A stretch of 64,000 nucleotides of DNA from positions 5,173,003 to 5,237,002 of the forward strand of contig CM035355.1 of the NCBI GenBank assembly GCA_020137815.1, given 5' to 3'. Shown piece after piece: positions 1 to 12,066 of the stretch (position 1 is the stretch's first letter; each line of letters starts with the position of its first letter). The notes under the pieces were generated by a model, which saw only the letters and a program-made list of their open reading frames with translations, was not told the DNA's origin and made no database searches. A program made the position numbers and the translations under genes. This stretch comes from Hormiphora californensis. Its lineage: Eukaryota; Ctenophora; Tentaculata; Cydippida; Pleurobrachiidae.

Positions 1-411
1 AATATTATACAATACTACTTTGGGGGTGGGCGGGGTCTTTACTCTCACTAGTCACTAATGAGTAGTTTTCCACGCTTTCCTAAGATGATCTATCAATCTA
101 TCATAAGACTGGGCCCAAATTATAAGCCAATTGTCCCAAAATTCCATCCCATAGATGGCTACAAAACTGCTTAAAACCACCACCACCTCCAAATTAAATA
201 AATACGACCTGTGGGGGGTACCTGGGGGTCAACTATTATACAGTGAGGGGGTCTAGAACTCTCACACACGCATATGATACACATGGTGTAATGTAATAAG
301 ACTGTTATTAGATCAATGAGAGAGGAGGAGGGGGGTCCTGGTGGTGAGGGCAGTCCCTTCTGAAGGAGGAGGAGGTCCTGTGTGCTCTGAACAGGTCAAC
401 ACTACCTAGCC

Positions 412-440
412 TGCTGAGAGAGAGGGAGAGAGAGGAGAGG

Positions 441-488
<48 letters not shown>

Positions 489-534
489 AAAGTATAGATG
501 AGAGATAGAGAGAGAGAGAGAGATCAGCTAGGGA
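412..534. repeat. GA microsatellite (imperfect)
   Basis: Nearly pure (GA)n interrupted by GG and AT steps. It is the first of a run of purine/pyrimidine-asymmetric tracts in the first 3 kb. Confidence 0.9.
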
Positions 535-670
535 CAGGGAATATGGGGAGAGAAAAAGTATAATATGAGAGAATGATATATTTTGGTGGTTTGGATGCAG
601 GGACACGGCATGTTACCCCCAAATCTAATGTTTTAAAGGGTACTGCTACAACTGCAATACCGTAACATAG

Positions 671-762
671 ATGGGAGAGAGAGTGAGAGAGAGGGGGATA
701 GAGAGAGTGAGAGAGAGAGAAATAGGGAGAGAAAAGAGAGAGAGAGTGAAAAGAAAGAGAGG
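671..762. repeat. GA microsatellite (imperfect)
   Basis: A (GA)n-rich tract with GGG and AAA interruptions. Open frames on either strand across it are low-complexity artefacts. Confidence 0.85.
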
Positions 763-885
763 GGGGTTGTCTCTAGATAAGGGGCTCTGGGAAATTGACT
801 CTGTTCCTGATAAAGAGAGAGGTAAGCTGTGCTTGTTCCCCCTCCCTCCCATAACCACGGCCCTCTGTCACACATCAGTACATCA

Positions 886-1045
886 CTTGACCCACTAGTG
901 TGGCCACTGTAATCACACTTCACAGGTAGGTCACTTAACCAACACTGTAATCACACATCAATTGACTGTAATCACACATCAATTGACTGTAATCACACTT
1001 CACTTGACCCAGACTGTAATCAGTAATCACACTTCACAGGTGATG
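886..1045 (+). repeat. Short degenerate tandem repeat
   Basis: The words ACTGTAATCACAC and TTCACTTGACC recur about five times with roughly 24-nt spacing, giving a small degenerate tandem array. Confidence 0.7.
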
Positions 1046-1580
1046 TCGTCACGCTGATTTTATATAGACCCTGAAATATCTTCTGCTGATGATCAAAAGA
1101 CATGTACATTACTAGCTCGACATTCCATTTAGATCATGTATCCGGTCCTGTATTCCAATTTCTGGGTATATTCATCATATGATCACGTTACCAGCTGCAC
1201 TGCAATCTCCATGGAGAAACACAGATCAGAAGAAATTGATCTCAAAACAAATGTTTCTCAAATGTTTTTTTTTTCTCCTCCGATAGATCTCCTCGAATGG
1301 TCACAGGGAGAGAAAGATAAGGGTAGAGAGGGAGAGATAGAGAGCAGGTCAGAGTTTCTTTTTCGGAGACATCATTACATCACGATCACTGCTTTTCCCG
1401 GTTTGCGGTTAGTACCGGTTTGGTTGTTACCACTCAAGCGATCGTCTGCATTCTCTGTTTTCATCCCTCTCTCCAATTCCCTCTTTAATATGTCGTCGTT
1501 TCCTTGGCAACTCTATCTCTCTCTCCACAGAGGACATGGGGAGAGATAGTACCTTGGTTGCATGGGTAGGGAGAGAGAAA

Positions 1581-1606
1581 TAAAGATAGATAGATAGAGA
1601 GAGAGA

Positions 1607-1667
<61 letters not shown>

Positions 1668-1712
1668 TAGAGAGATAGAGAGATAGAAAGAGAGAGAGAG
1701 ACAGATAGAGAG
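1581..1712. repeat. GA microsatellite with GATA interruptions
   Basis: About 130 nt of (GA)n with GATA interruptions. Confidence 0.9.
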
Positions 1713-2025
1713 AGCATCATCTTCTAAAGATTATTACCGTCAACCTAAACTGTTTCCTGGATGGTGATCCTTGGCGCTCTCCGTGCTCTGGTGCAGACCC
1801 TCTCATGGATGTCACGTGACTCAGCCAGGCACTGTACTATGTGGAAGATCACGTGATCCTCATCTCTAGCTGGGGTAGTAGTGTAGAGAGAGGGAGAGGG
1901 AGAGAGAGGGAGAGAGAGTGAGAGAGGGGAAGATCTGAGGGGGGTAATTGGAGCGGTTAGCTTGGTCACGTGTTCACCAAATCAGGGACAACCCAGAGTA
2001 GACAGTAACCGTACAGAGGCAGCAG

Positions 2026-2029
<4 letters not shown>

Positions 2030-2072
<43 letters not shown>

Positions 2073-2083
2073 AGAGAGGCAGA
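2030..2083. repeat. GA microsatellite
   Basis: (GA)n tract of about 54 nt with one TGG interruption. Confidence 0.9.
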
Positions 2084-2177
2084 GAAGATAACTCTGTGCT
2101 CTCAAATGGCAAAGCAGCTCTCAGTGGGTCATTGCACATTTGCCTGCGTGCGTGTACTCCAGTAGTGGGGATCACGT

Positions 2178-2178
<1 letters not shown>

Positions 2179-2236
<58 letters not shown>
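2179..2236. repeat. CT microsatellite
   Basis: Pure (CT)n of about 58 nt. With the GA tract at 2030-2083 it could form an intrastrand hairpin. Confidence 0.95.
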
Positions 2237-2242
<6 letters not shown>

Positions 2243-2835
2243 GCTCCAAATAACTAACGGAGAAGCATACAGAAAGAGAGAATGGGGAAGAGGGAAGGAG
2301 TCGTAAAGATAGTCAGAAGGGGGAAAGAAGAACAAATTGGAATAAAATGGGTAGAAAATGACCGGATTATAATTCACAGTCAAAACGTTTTCATCTCTCT
2401 CTCTCTCTGGATTTGTTCGTCAGTTCTCCGCTCCAATGATATACCCAAGTCCTCCTTGACGTCTGAGAAAAAAGAGAGAGTGGTGAGAGTGAGAATGATG
2501 AAAAAATATAGGTCAAAAGAGGGAAGAGAGAGAGAAAGAATGATGGAAAATGATAGAAAGATAGAGCTTCGTGTTTGCGTGCTAGGGGGGTTGTGTGTTG
2601 ACGGGTCATCCCTCTCTCTGTGTCAACCTGTTGAAATGCTTACTCCCCCCAGTGCCCGCGTACAGAAAGAAGGAGAGGGTTCAGAGAGTGTCACGCCGCT
2701 GAGAGACCGGCTCCCATTGGGCCTTTTTGTGATGACAGCCTTTCTCTCTCTCTACATCTCTATCTGTGTATCTATCTCTCTTTTTCTGTGGGAACCTGGG
2801 ACTGAATCACGTGATGCACTGAACTTGTAGGTGCG

Positions 2836-2840
<5 letters not shown>

Positions 2841-2919
<79 letters not shown>
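2841..2919. repeat. CT microsatellite next to degraded block
   Basis: Pure (CT)n of about 79 nt. The homopolymer-inflated block begins about 100 nt downstream. This fits a read dropout at GA/CT tracts that was patched with poor sequence. Confidence 0.95.
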
Positions 2920-2923
<4 letters not shown>

Positions 2924-3009
2924 CTTTGCACAAAGGTGGTTAAATTCGAATTAAGAGGACCGTGTTCCTTACCTATCATGTTAGCAAAAATGAACCCTCT
3001 TACTGATAG

Positions 3010-4870
3010 AGGAGGGGGGGTTGTTTTTGTTTGTGAAGAAAAAAAAAAATAATAAAAAATTAAAAAACCCCTTTTTTTGGGAGGAGGGGCGGGGGGAGGG
3101 ATTCTCTTGTTTAAATGGGGAAAGGGAAAACCCCCCGGGGGTAAAAAAAAGGAAGGGCAAATTAACCCTTTTTTTTAAAAAATTTTTGGGCCCCCCCTTG
3201 TTTTAAATTTTTTTTCCCTAAAAAAAATTTTAAGTTAAAAATTACCCTTTTTTTTTGGGGAAAAAGGAAAAAGGGGGGAAGAAATTTGTGGGGTTAAAAA
3301 TTTTTTTAAAATTTTTTTAAAAAAATTTCCCCTTTCCCCCCCTTTTTTTTCCCCCCCCTTTCTTCTTTTTCCCCTTTTTTTTTCCTCCCCCCGTTTTTTC
3401 CCCAAAAAGGGGGGGTTAAACAAAATTAGAGGAGGGGCCCTTCCTTTTGTAAAAAAAAAACCCCCTTTTATTTAAAGGGGGGGGTTTTTTTTTTGTAAAA
3501 GGAGAAAAAAAAAACCCCTTTCAAACATTGTTGATCTAGGTTCTTTAGAGATGATATTTAAAAAAATTTTTTTTAAAATGCCCTTTTATTTTCCCCTCCC
3601 AAACCCCTCTTCTTTTTTTCCTTAAGGGGGGGGAAAAAACAATTGGGCCCCCCCTTCCTCCCAAAGCCTTTTCCCACGGGGGGGTTTGGTTTTTAAAAGA
3701 GAAGATAGAAAAATTGAAAAGGGAAGAGAAAGGGGAGAGAAGCGGGGGGGGGAAAAAAAAGGGGAAAAAAAACCCAAAAAAAAAATTTAAAAAAAAGGGG
3801 GAAAAAAGGGGAAAAAAAAAGGGGAGAAAAGGGGGGAGGAAAGGGGGGGATTAGGGTGGATGAAAGGAAATAACCCCAGCCCCCCCCGAAAAGACCAAAA
3901 CCCCCCGGGGTTACCTAGGGGGGGGCGCCCGCCGGGGAAAAGAGGCCCCCTAGCGACAGGAAAAACCCCCTAAAAATTTTTGTTTCCAAAAACCGGACCC
4001 CCCAGGCCGGGAGTGGGAAAGGAATTTTTAAGGGGAAATTTTTGGTTTTAAAAAATTTCTCAAGAAACTTGCTTTTTATTGACTAGGACACCCAAATTTT
4101 GGGGAATCTGGGGAAGGTTAAAACCCCAAAAAGTTCCAAAGGTGAAAAACATTTTACAAAGCCTAAAAAGGGGGATTTTAAAATTTCAAGGGAAAAAAAG
4201 AAAAAAAAAGAAAAAAATTTATTTTTTTTTGGGGGGAGGGGAAAATGTTTTTTAAAATTGGGGGAAAAAACCCCAAATCCCCCCCGGGTTCAGCCCCCCC
4301 CCGAAAAACGGGGGTTTGACCGAATTTAAAAAGGGCCCCCAACCCCCCGGAAAAATTTTAAAAAGAACTGACAAGGGGAAGTAATTGGGAGAGAATTAAA
4401 AAGGGCCAAAAGGGGGTTTTTGTTTCTTAAAAAACCCCCCGGGAAAAAACCTTTAAAAATTTAAGCCCCCCCCGGGGAAAATTTAAAACCCCCTTTTTTT
4501 TTTTTAAACCCCAAACCACCTGGGGGGGGGGGAAACCCCCGGGGGAAAAGGGGGGGGGGGGGGGGGGGGGGAAAATTTTTAAAAAAAAGGGGGGGGGGGG
4601 GAAAAAAAAAGGGAGGCAGGGGGAAAGGGGGGAAAAAAGGGGGGGGGGGGGGCCCCCGGGGGGGAGGAAAGGGGGGGGGGGGGGAAAAAAATTTTTTTTT
4701 TTAAAAAAATTTTTTTTTTTTTTTTTTTAAAACATTTTTCCCCCCAAATTCCTCCCCCCCTAATCCAATTTATTTGGGAAAAAAAAGGAAAAAAGACCCA
4801 AAATTGGGGGGGGGAAAGGGGGGGAAAAAGGGGAAAAAAGGAAGATTTTTTTTTGCAAAATTTCGATCTA
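3010..4870. other. Homopolymer-inflated, low-quality sequence
   Basis: Almost every base occurs in runs of 3 to 20 identical bases (for example G runs at 4545-4570 and 4590-4600, T runs at 4710-4728). Normal dinucleotide texture returns abruptly near 4870. This looks like inflated homopolymer lengths from sequencing or consensus error rather than biology. The open frames here (Lys/Gly/Pro/Phe repeats) should not be annotated. Confidence 0.85.
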
Positions 4871-5106
4871 GGGTGGTGCATGTTAAATGAGTACCGTCTG
4901 ATACCAGATTTTCACTAATATTAAATTTCGAGAGATCTCTAACCGGAGCATCAAATTATGATTATGTGCCGATCAAGCACTTAGTTTTTTACAAACTTAT
5001 TGTTGTTAACGTTAACCTTTGTTGAGTTAGGGGTGTTAAGTTAACAAGTTAACAAGTAAACAAACCGTTTTTGAATCTAATTCACTAATGATATTTCTCC
5101 TTCTAG

Positions 5107-6057
5107 CCAGCTACAAGAGGACGGTTTTGTCAACGTAGCAACATCCCTGAGTATTGCTACCATTGGTGCTAATAAAATAATCCCATCCGGTAAATATATA
5201 TGACATAATTAACAAGAATAAACCATTTTATATCATGAATAAGATCGGTTGTTTATAACAACAATTTTGTGATGGGAATGGGACATGTTTGGATTTGTTT
5301 TGTTAGAGCTAGACAAGTTTGGATCAGTTTAAAATCTGGATTTTTTTAAAGGTTAAACTGAAATTCTGATACCTCCCGTGCGGCGTATATAATACATCAT
5401 TCGACCTTGAGCTGGGGTTTCATAATCATGAAAATAACAAACACATGAATCGCTTCAACTGATTACAACTGATTATTAATAGAAGTTTAAATCGGATGTT
5501 TTGTAAATCATGACATATTAATTAATATGGGTCTATTAATAGAATCGGATTCTTTAAAAGTTTAACCCAAATTAATATATTCTCAGATAGACTGTTCAAC
5601 TTGATTTCCCTCTGTGCCCAAGTAGTCCGAGATACAGACGCCGAGGTATGTTATAGATTGGATAATGGTTACATCTTTTGGCCGTCCAGTAAATCGGGGC
5701 CCCGGTAATTTAGGGCTAGTTTATCGGCGACCGGGGTCTGGCTAAAATTTTATTTTAGAGAGGATGACGTTTTATAACTCGACAGTTATCTCTTTACGTA
5801 CACCGGGGGGTACAAAATAGCTACCAAATAGTTACCATGGTTACCAAATAGTTACCAAATAGTAACCATAGTTACCAAATAGTTACCAGCCCTCTATATT
5901 TCTTTCCCAGGTTTTCTCTGAAGCGGAGCGGTTAGCCATCACAGGAGAGGACATCAACATCTCTCCTCCTCCTCCTGAACTAGCGCCCAGCACAGTTGTC
6001 CTATCAGTTGGCTCAGAAAAACCAGACACCGATCTCAACAAACCACTAAACGGTTAG
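5107..6057 (+). CDS. Unidentified protein, three exons (partial gene)
   Basis: Three consecutive exons read in one frame across good splice sites: 5107-5189 (acceptor TTCTAG, donor GTAAAT), 5587-5645 (acceptor TCTCAG, donor GTATGT) and from 5911 (acceptor TTCCCAG). They encode about 95 residues, including the stretches DGFVNVATSLSIATIGANK and LFNLISLCAQVVRDTDAE and an acidic, proline-rich tail. I do not recognise the family. The last exon either ends at a TAG at 6055-6057 or uses a weak donor after 6052 (GTTAGA). In the second case these may be 5' exons of the zinc-finger gene at 12067, which is on the same strand. The phases (1 at 6052, 0 at 12067) would then need at least one unseen exon between them. 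The 5' end is missing. Confidence 0.55.
5815..5889 (+). repeat. Tandem TAGTTACCAAA repeats
   Basis: About six degenerate copies of an 11-nt unit inside the intron before the exon at 5911. Confidence 0.8.
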
Positions 6058-9000
6058 AAAAACACACACAAATACCCTTTTTAGATCACTTTGCGCCGCG
6101 AGTACTTGCTGGTCCGCGGTAACTGTTTCCCAATCCGTCCTTTTATCTCTCTCTCTATCTATCTTTCTCCCTCTCTCTATTTATCTCTCTTTCTCCTTAA
6201 CTATCTTTATCACTCACGTCTCTCCCAGGCTGCATTTTCTTCTATTTGTTTGACGTACTTTAAGGAGGATGATTCTAGGCTAATAGATCAAGAATAAGTC
6301 GTAGTGAAGAATACTTTTAGTTTTAAGTAGTTTTATAGCTTAGTGGGCAGAGGAGAGAGGAAGCAGACCAGAAAGAAAAAGGAAGAGACAACTACTAAAA
6401 ACAAATGTGTCCGGTATAAATATAGCACCAACTTAGGAATAGTGATAGTTTTTCAGAGTAGATCTAGGATAATAATAGTAGGGACTAAAAAGATAATGAA
6501 ATAGATCGTAATTGTTCTATGAATTATCTCTGTCTATCAGCATCTGTCAAGCGTATCACCCGATTGTTCTGGAGGGCAGGGCGCGCTAACAAATTAGAAC
6601 AAAGAAATAGTAAATTATCTAGCTCTATCTACGATCTCTCTATTCTCTAGATAGAGAGATATCTCTCGAGAGAAGAGAGAGAGAAGAGAGAGAGGAGATA
6701 TACTATTGATACCTCTATATCTCTCCTCTCCTCTCTCTCTCCCACTCCCCCACTCTCTCACCTGTGTCACCTGTGTCTATCGAGCAGAGAAGGTAATGTC
6801 ATAGTGAAGAGGGATGGGAGAAAAGAGAAGTTGGAGATCTGAATGGTATGAACAAATTGTCTTATCTGGTGTGTGTGTGAAGTGTCGGTACAGTAGGGCG
6901 GGGAGAGAAGGCAGGAGATACCAATATAACGTCATTTCAATACAACGGTCAAAGAGTTGGATTGTTCATTTAAGAAGATGTGCATGAGAAATGATAACAA
7001 GAGCGCTATATTTCCTCTATCTATCTCTATATCTATCACTAATCTACTCTCTCTATTCTAATATCTACTCTCTCTCTACTCTATATCTCTATCTAATCTA
7101 ACAACCCTTCTCTAACTATCCCTAAGTGAAAGTAGATAAGTATCGAAGGGGGAGAGACATGATGACTATACGTCGGAGCTATGCCTCCCAGCGACAGTAT
7201 CTCTCTCTCGTGTCGCGGTAGCCAGAGTTTTTCTCCCAAAGGCTCAAGGATAATACTGCCAGTGCATGGTACCCAATTCCAACCACAAACTACCCCCAAA
7301 TGCTGTGGTCGGAAGATAACTGGGTGACGAGAGATCCGGGAGGGGGGGGGGTAGTGTGCGGGGGGGCAGCACAGATCTGCAGACAGCTGTATGTCTTTTA
7401 TGGGTACTGCTTATTTGATCTATGGTGTCAGTGTGTGGGTTCTCCTATATAGTATGTATGTGTGTGTGTTATAGGTGTAGGGCTGGTAATATTGCCCCCT
7501 CTTTGCCTCATTTCCGCCCACGCGAACGCTCGCATGAGTCACTGCCCAGCGAGGAGAAGGGAGAATAAGCGGATGGAGATGAGAGCGGAGAGAGGACCGA
7601 TGAGAGCAGAGAGAATGACGACGTAAGTTGTTTCTATGGAAGATAGGTGAGTGAGGCAGAGGAGCAGCAGAGAGAGAGAGAGAGGGGAGAGAGAGAGAGA
7701 GAGCATGAGGAGGGGTAGAGCTGAAGGAGTGACACCGTAAGCCAATACGGCTCAATTACAACTACCCCTGCTGCAGTCCTCCGGAGCGCTCTGCAGCTCT
7801 GAGAGGCCGCCCGGGGACTCTTCTTAGGGGTTAGCATAATCTACCCTTACTCTCTATGTTCCTATACTCTTTATATCTCACTTTTGTAGCTATTTTTGGT
7901 TTGTTTGCTTGTTCGCCCCTAAACTAAAAAATTGCGTTCTTCTACACAATAAAAACCCGTCTACTCATTTTTTACAGCCGGAACTCGGAAGGAAGACACT
8001 GCAATCTTTCACTGATTGTGTGATAAACAATCAACCGATCCATATTCTAAATAACAGAATCATTAGCATTCTGCGGAAGAATATTACAATCCGAACATGT
8101 TCTCTAATATTTCACTACTACTCTATTTTAATTAATTTAGTCCTTTATAATTTTGCTTGAGTGCGATCACAACGCATTTTTTCTTATCGGAAGGTTCGTT
8201 AGATCCACTATTTTGCTTTGATGCAGTTATACGCATAATAGTAATTGAAACATATACAACCTTTTAGCACACTTACTTAGCCCCCCATACTCTCCGTCTG
8301 TGTTGTTTAACAACCAAATGAAGTATTCCATACTCAGGCCTTTAAAACGCGAGGGGAGAGGACATTTGCGATAATATAAACAGGGGCACCCGCGTTCCGA
8401 CAAAATTTTCAAAACATAGTATATTAACTCGTCTCTCTCACTCTCGTTCAATTCCCATGATTTTAACACACTATCTTATTGTAAACAATCCCCCCGGTTT
8501 ATAAATCGTGGTTTCACGATACCGTAAGGTTGTTGACCGACCACTAGGAGTGAGCGAGAATGATTTGTTGCTCTATCATTCTCTCTCTCTTCTAAACTCC
8601 CTGCTCCCGTTCAAAAACAAACAGGGGATCTTCTTGATTAACTCGCCAGTACGGATGCTTATAGGTGTTCCATGGCATTCCGTCGTTTAGTAAATGAGTT
8701 GATGAGACACCCCTTGCAGTTTAAACTTTTTGGAAAACCGATTGATTGTCCCTTTTTAACATGCGTTATAGAGCCGTGTAATACTGTAATAGTACATGAG
8801 CTCAATAGGTTGATCATATGCCGATTTGTCAGTACCCCCTGCTCGATCTATTAGTAGTGTGTTGGTTTGCAATGAGACTGGTCCGTGTGTTGGTTTGTTT
8901 GTTTGAGACTGGTACGTACGTCAGTTTTGTGTTTGAAGACTGGTTACGGGTTGGAAACCTGATACCCGGGGTTGGGTCTTAGTGCGGGTAGGTACAATCA

Positions 9001-10253
9001 ACAACATAACAGCATATCCTTCAGGCTAACGAGGAGTTTGCAATTAATTTAAGACCGTGTAAAAGGGGGTAAGAGAGAGGGAGAGAGAAAAATGACCAGA
9101 GAGAGAGGAGAGAAGAAAGGGGGGAAGAGAGAGAGAGAGGAAAGAAGAGGAACGAGGGGAGCAATTCGCTAATGCTATCCCTTTTTTACCATGACCCCGA
9201 AAACTCGTACCGAGACAATCTCGTCTCTACTACTCCTTATCTCGACCTTTCTCTACGCCTCCTATCTTCTCTCTTCTCTCCCTCTCTCCCTCTCCTTCTC
9301 TCTCTGCTGCTCTTCCTTCTCCCTCTCGCTCTATCTTCCTATTTCTGCCCTCTTCGGGCTCTGCCATTTCAACCTTCTTTCCCGGGTTTAAGGTGTCCCT
9401 GGTGGTGACTCTTGTTTTGGGGAAATGGGGGAATCCTCCTCATTACATAATCACCTAATAGACACAAACTTGTGTGTGATCGCAGTGCGGGTCGGGGAAG
9501 AAAAGAAAAGGAGATCTGTATCTGGTTGTGTTTGCTGCAAAGTGCAGTGATTCCCCCCGGGTGCCTCACATTGTCTTTACTCATTTAAGATCTTGATCAA
9601 TTACCCCTCTGCACTTTCTATTCATGCCATGGCCTGACTAATCATTACTCCCCCTAGGTTATTAATAACGATTTGTTGTTTTTTCCCCTCTCGGTCACGC
9701 GACGTAGTAAGGGTATATCCCAGACGGAGGGTGATCGAATTCGTCTGAATCATTAATCCACAATTTCAATCTTGTTGTGTCTAGCATTAGTCCAGAGCAC
9801 AAAGTTTCTTGAAATTTTAACAAAATTTATCCACCGAAAACAAAGTCGTCCGATTGCGTTTATGTTCAAAGGCTGCTTCTCTATGTTCAGTAGATTAAAT
9901 CACTTAGGCCCTACATTAAGTGCGACCCTACAAGTATTCAAGACACAGAAATCTTTATAAGCGGCTTATTATAGCCATGGGTGATATCGCGGCATCTTAC
10001 ATAAATGCCCCACCTCACTACTCCCCTATATCTTGAACTCGTGTATGTATGGTATTTTGGGGCACGAGCAGTTCGTTAATAGAGAGGTCAGGACAATCAT
10101 ATGCTGCCCCGCACCTCATCTTTGGCCGATTAGTCATCAACTTAGTTTTATTATATAGTTGTGTTATATTAGATCTGTTATCTCATATAATAAAACTGTC
10201 CTCTCCGCACCGGGTCGATATTACAGAGCCTGAAAAGAGATGATAGTTGTGTT

Positions 10254-10316
10254 ATTTGCCCAATGTTTGCCCAATATTTGCCCAATATTTGCCCAATATT
10301 TGCCCAATATTTGCCA
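10254..10316 (+). repeat. 12-nt tandem repeat, five copies
   Basis: Five near-perfect copies of TTTGCCCAATAT in tandem. The open frames that show repeated NICPIFAQYL come from this array. Confidence 0.95.
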
Positions 10317-10481
10317 AGAAGCCGTGTATTTGTGGACGCCTATTTTCAGCTGCAACTCCAAAGTCTCAACAACATCCAGGAGCTCTCACCCTATTTCTAT
10401 CTGTGTTTTCCCCCGATTATCTCAATCTCTAACTATATCTCACGTGGAACCATCCTTTTCACAACCCCAGCTCTCACTTCT

Positions 10482-10562
<81 letters not shown>
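10482..10562. repeat. CT microsatellite
   Basis: About 80 nt of essentially pure (CT)n. Confidence 0.95.
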
Positions 10563-10565
<3 letters not shown>

Positions 10566-11287
10566 TTGCTTTCCTGAACTGTCCTCTTCCCTGTATCGCT
10601 TTGCTTTTCTTAGCTCTCTCTCTCCTGTACCTCTTGTACCTTTTATAATGAATCGTCACCTAGCTCACTTCACCTGTCAGACACCATGTACGTGCCTTTT
10701 TCTGAGAAAAAGATTGAGAGAGGGATAGAGAGAGAGAGATAAGTGTTCCATAGAAACGTTTTCGTCCCACTATACTGCAGCGGTAGCAGCTTGGGGGGGG
10801 GGGTTGGCAGGTTAATATAGATTGTAGACTAGAGATAGTTATAAGGTATACTTCCCCCAGACTACTCCTTCCCTCCCTCTCTTTAAGATAGATCTCCTTA
10901 AGGTGACTAAAATCTGGTAAGAAGGGGGATAGATAGAGATAATATATGGGCCCGGATACTTAACGAGGTTCCTCCTGCAGGTCCATTAAAAATACGGGGA
11001 ACCAGGATCCTCAGGAAGTCTGATTCTATAATGGTTTAACCCCCATCTTCCTCGAGCTCCTCGTTAAACCTGCACTTTGTCTGATATACCTATATTATAG
11101 CTCTTTGCCAATTTCTCCTCTTTTTCACATGATATGATGATCAGATGACTGATGGACGCCCGCGACCACCTCTTTGCACGCTCTTATTGCTAATGGTGTC
11201 GCACTTATAAAACGACTTCTTTCTCATTTTTTTCTTGCGCCTGATGACAAAGTGCCGGCCCTTTTATCATGGTATCGCGTGCGAGCT

Positions 11288-11326
11288 GGTGAGAGAGAGA
11301 AAGAAAGAGAGAGAGAGAGAGAAGAA

Positions 11327-11383
<57 letters not shown>

Positions 11384-11490
11384 GAGAATGGAGAGAGGAG
11401 ATGAGGAGAAGAGGAGATGACCTGAGATGGAGAGAGAGAGCGAGAGCGAGTCAGAGGGAGAGAGACGTAGCAGCGAGAGAGACGAGCAGC

Positions 11491-11527
<37 letters not shown>
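11288..11527. repeat. GA microsatellite cluster
   Basis: Two long (GA)n runs (about 11288-11382 and 11490-11527) with a purine-rich spacer. Translated frames are Arg-Glu repeats. Confidence 0.9.
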
Positions 11528-11529
<2 letters not shown>

Positions 11530-12066
11530 CTGACAGATCCCGACGTATGGTGCATGAGATCAGTTCCTCCTTTAAAGAGCTGGTCAGCTGGAATATTTAA
11601 GTGAAAAGAGCTCTGTCTGATACCAGCTATGTACCAGAGATAGTTCCACGTGATCGCTGCTTTTTACTTTCATATATTTCTTCGTTAAATTCTCTTTGCA
11701 CAAGATTTCGGAACCCCCTCCCCCTCCCCACTTGATCTAGTCCGTCATCCATCGTTCGATCTTGATATATCAGTTGAAAATTTCTTTGTGCACACCATCT
11801 ATCTTCCTCTCCCCCGGTTATATCTTTTAGACCCATTTGGGGTCTTTGGCCCCGGCAAGAGAGGAGAGAAAGTTCGTCCGACAAGGATGTTGTTTAGGAG
11901 CATGTAGACTGGGATAGCTATTAGTAGGAACTACTCAGATCTTACTGAGATACTTGTTGAGAGATAGGATTGCTAGAAGCGACAATATGGATCCCTTTTC
12001 TGACCATATGTATTTACTACCCCAGTCCCAAAACAACACATCATTGAGCATATGTCCCCCTCTCAG

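Larger units (their letters stand above)
1..5106. other. Intergenic, microsatellite-rich; no gene seen
   Basis: Apart from the repeats and the degraded block listed separately, I see no exon that can be supported. The open frames here are almost all translations of GA/CT tracts (Ser-Leu or Arg-Glu repeats) or of homopolymer runs. An upstream exon of the coding stretch that begins at 5107 could lie here but was not found. Confidence 0.6.
6058..12066. other. Long intron or intergenic; repeats only
   Basis: No exon could be supported. I searched the plus strand for the missing first half of the finger completed at 12067 (Cys-x2-Cys followed by an aromatic residue) and found no convincing match. 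The stretch holds GA/CT-rich runs (for example 6620-6740, 9068-9160, 9240-9340) and the repeats listed below. Confidence 0.5.

Noticed and set aside
2282-2830. 182-codon plus-strand open frame
   Set aside because: Arg/Glu-rich translation of GA-biased sequence with no domain, splice context or phase-consistent partner.
4579-4881. 100-codon Pro/Lys/Phe-rich open frame
   Set aside because: Lies in the first degraded block; composition is dictated by base runs.
6230-6297. Possible exon after CTCTCCCAG (AAFSSICLTYFKEDD...)
   Set aside because: The phase does not match the preceding exon end at 6052 and no further exon follows.
7909-8160. 83-codon plus-strand frame starting after a TTTTTACAG-like acceptor
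   Set aside because: Phase does not link to the exons at 5911 or 12067 and no domain is visible.
8227-8469. 80-codon minus-strand frame with ordinary composition (begins MLKSWELNESERDEL)
   Set aside because: Not low complexity, but no recognisable family, promoter or neighbouring exon; kept as unsupported.
10320-10400. CICGRLFS stretch as the missing half zinc finger
   Set aside because: Cys-x-Cys spacing is wrong and no donor joins it to the exon at 12067.
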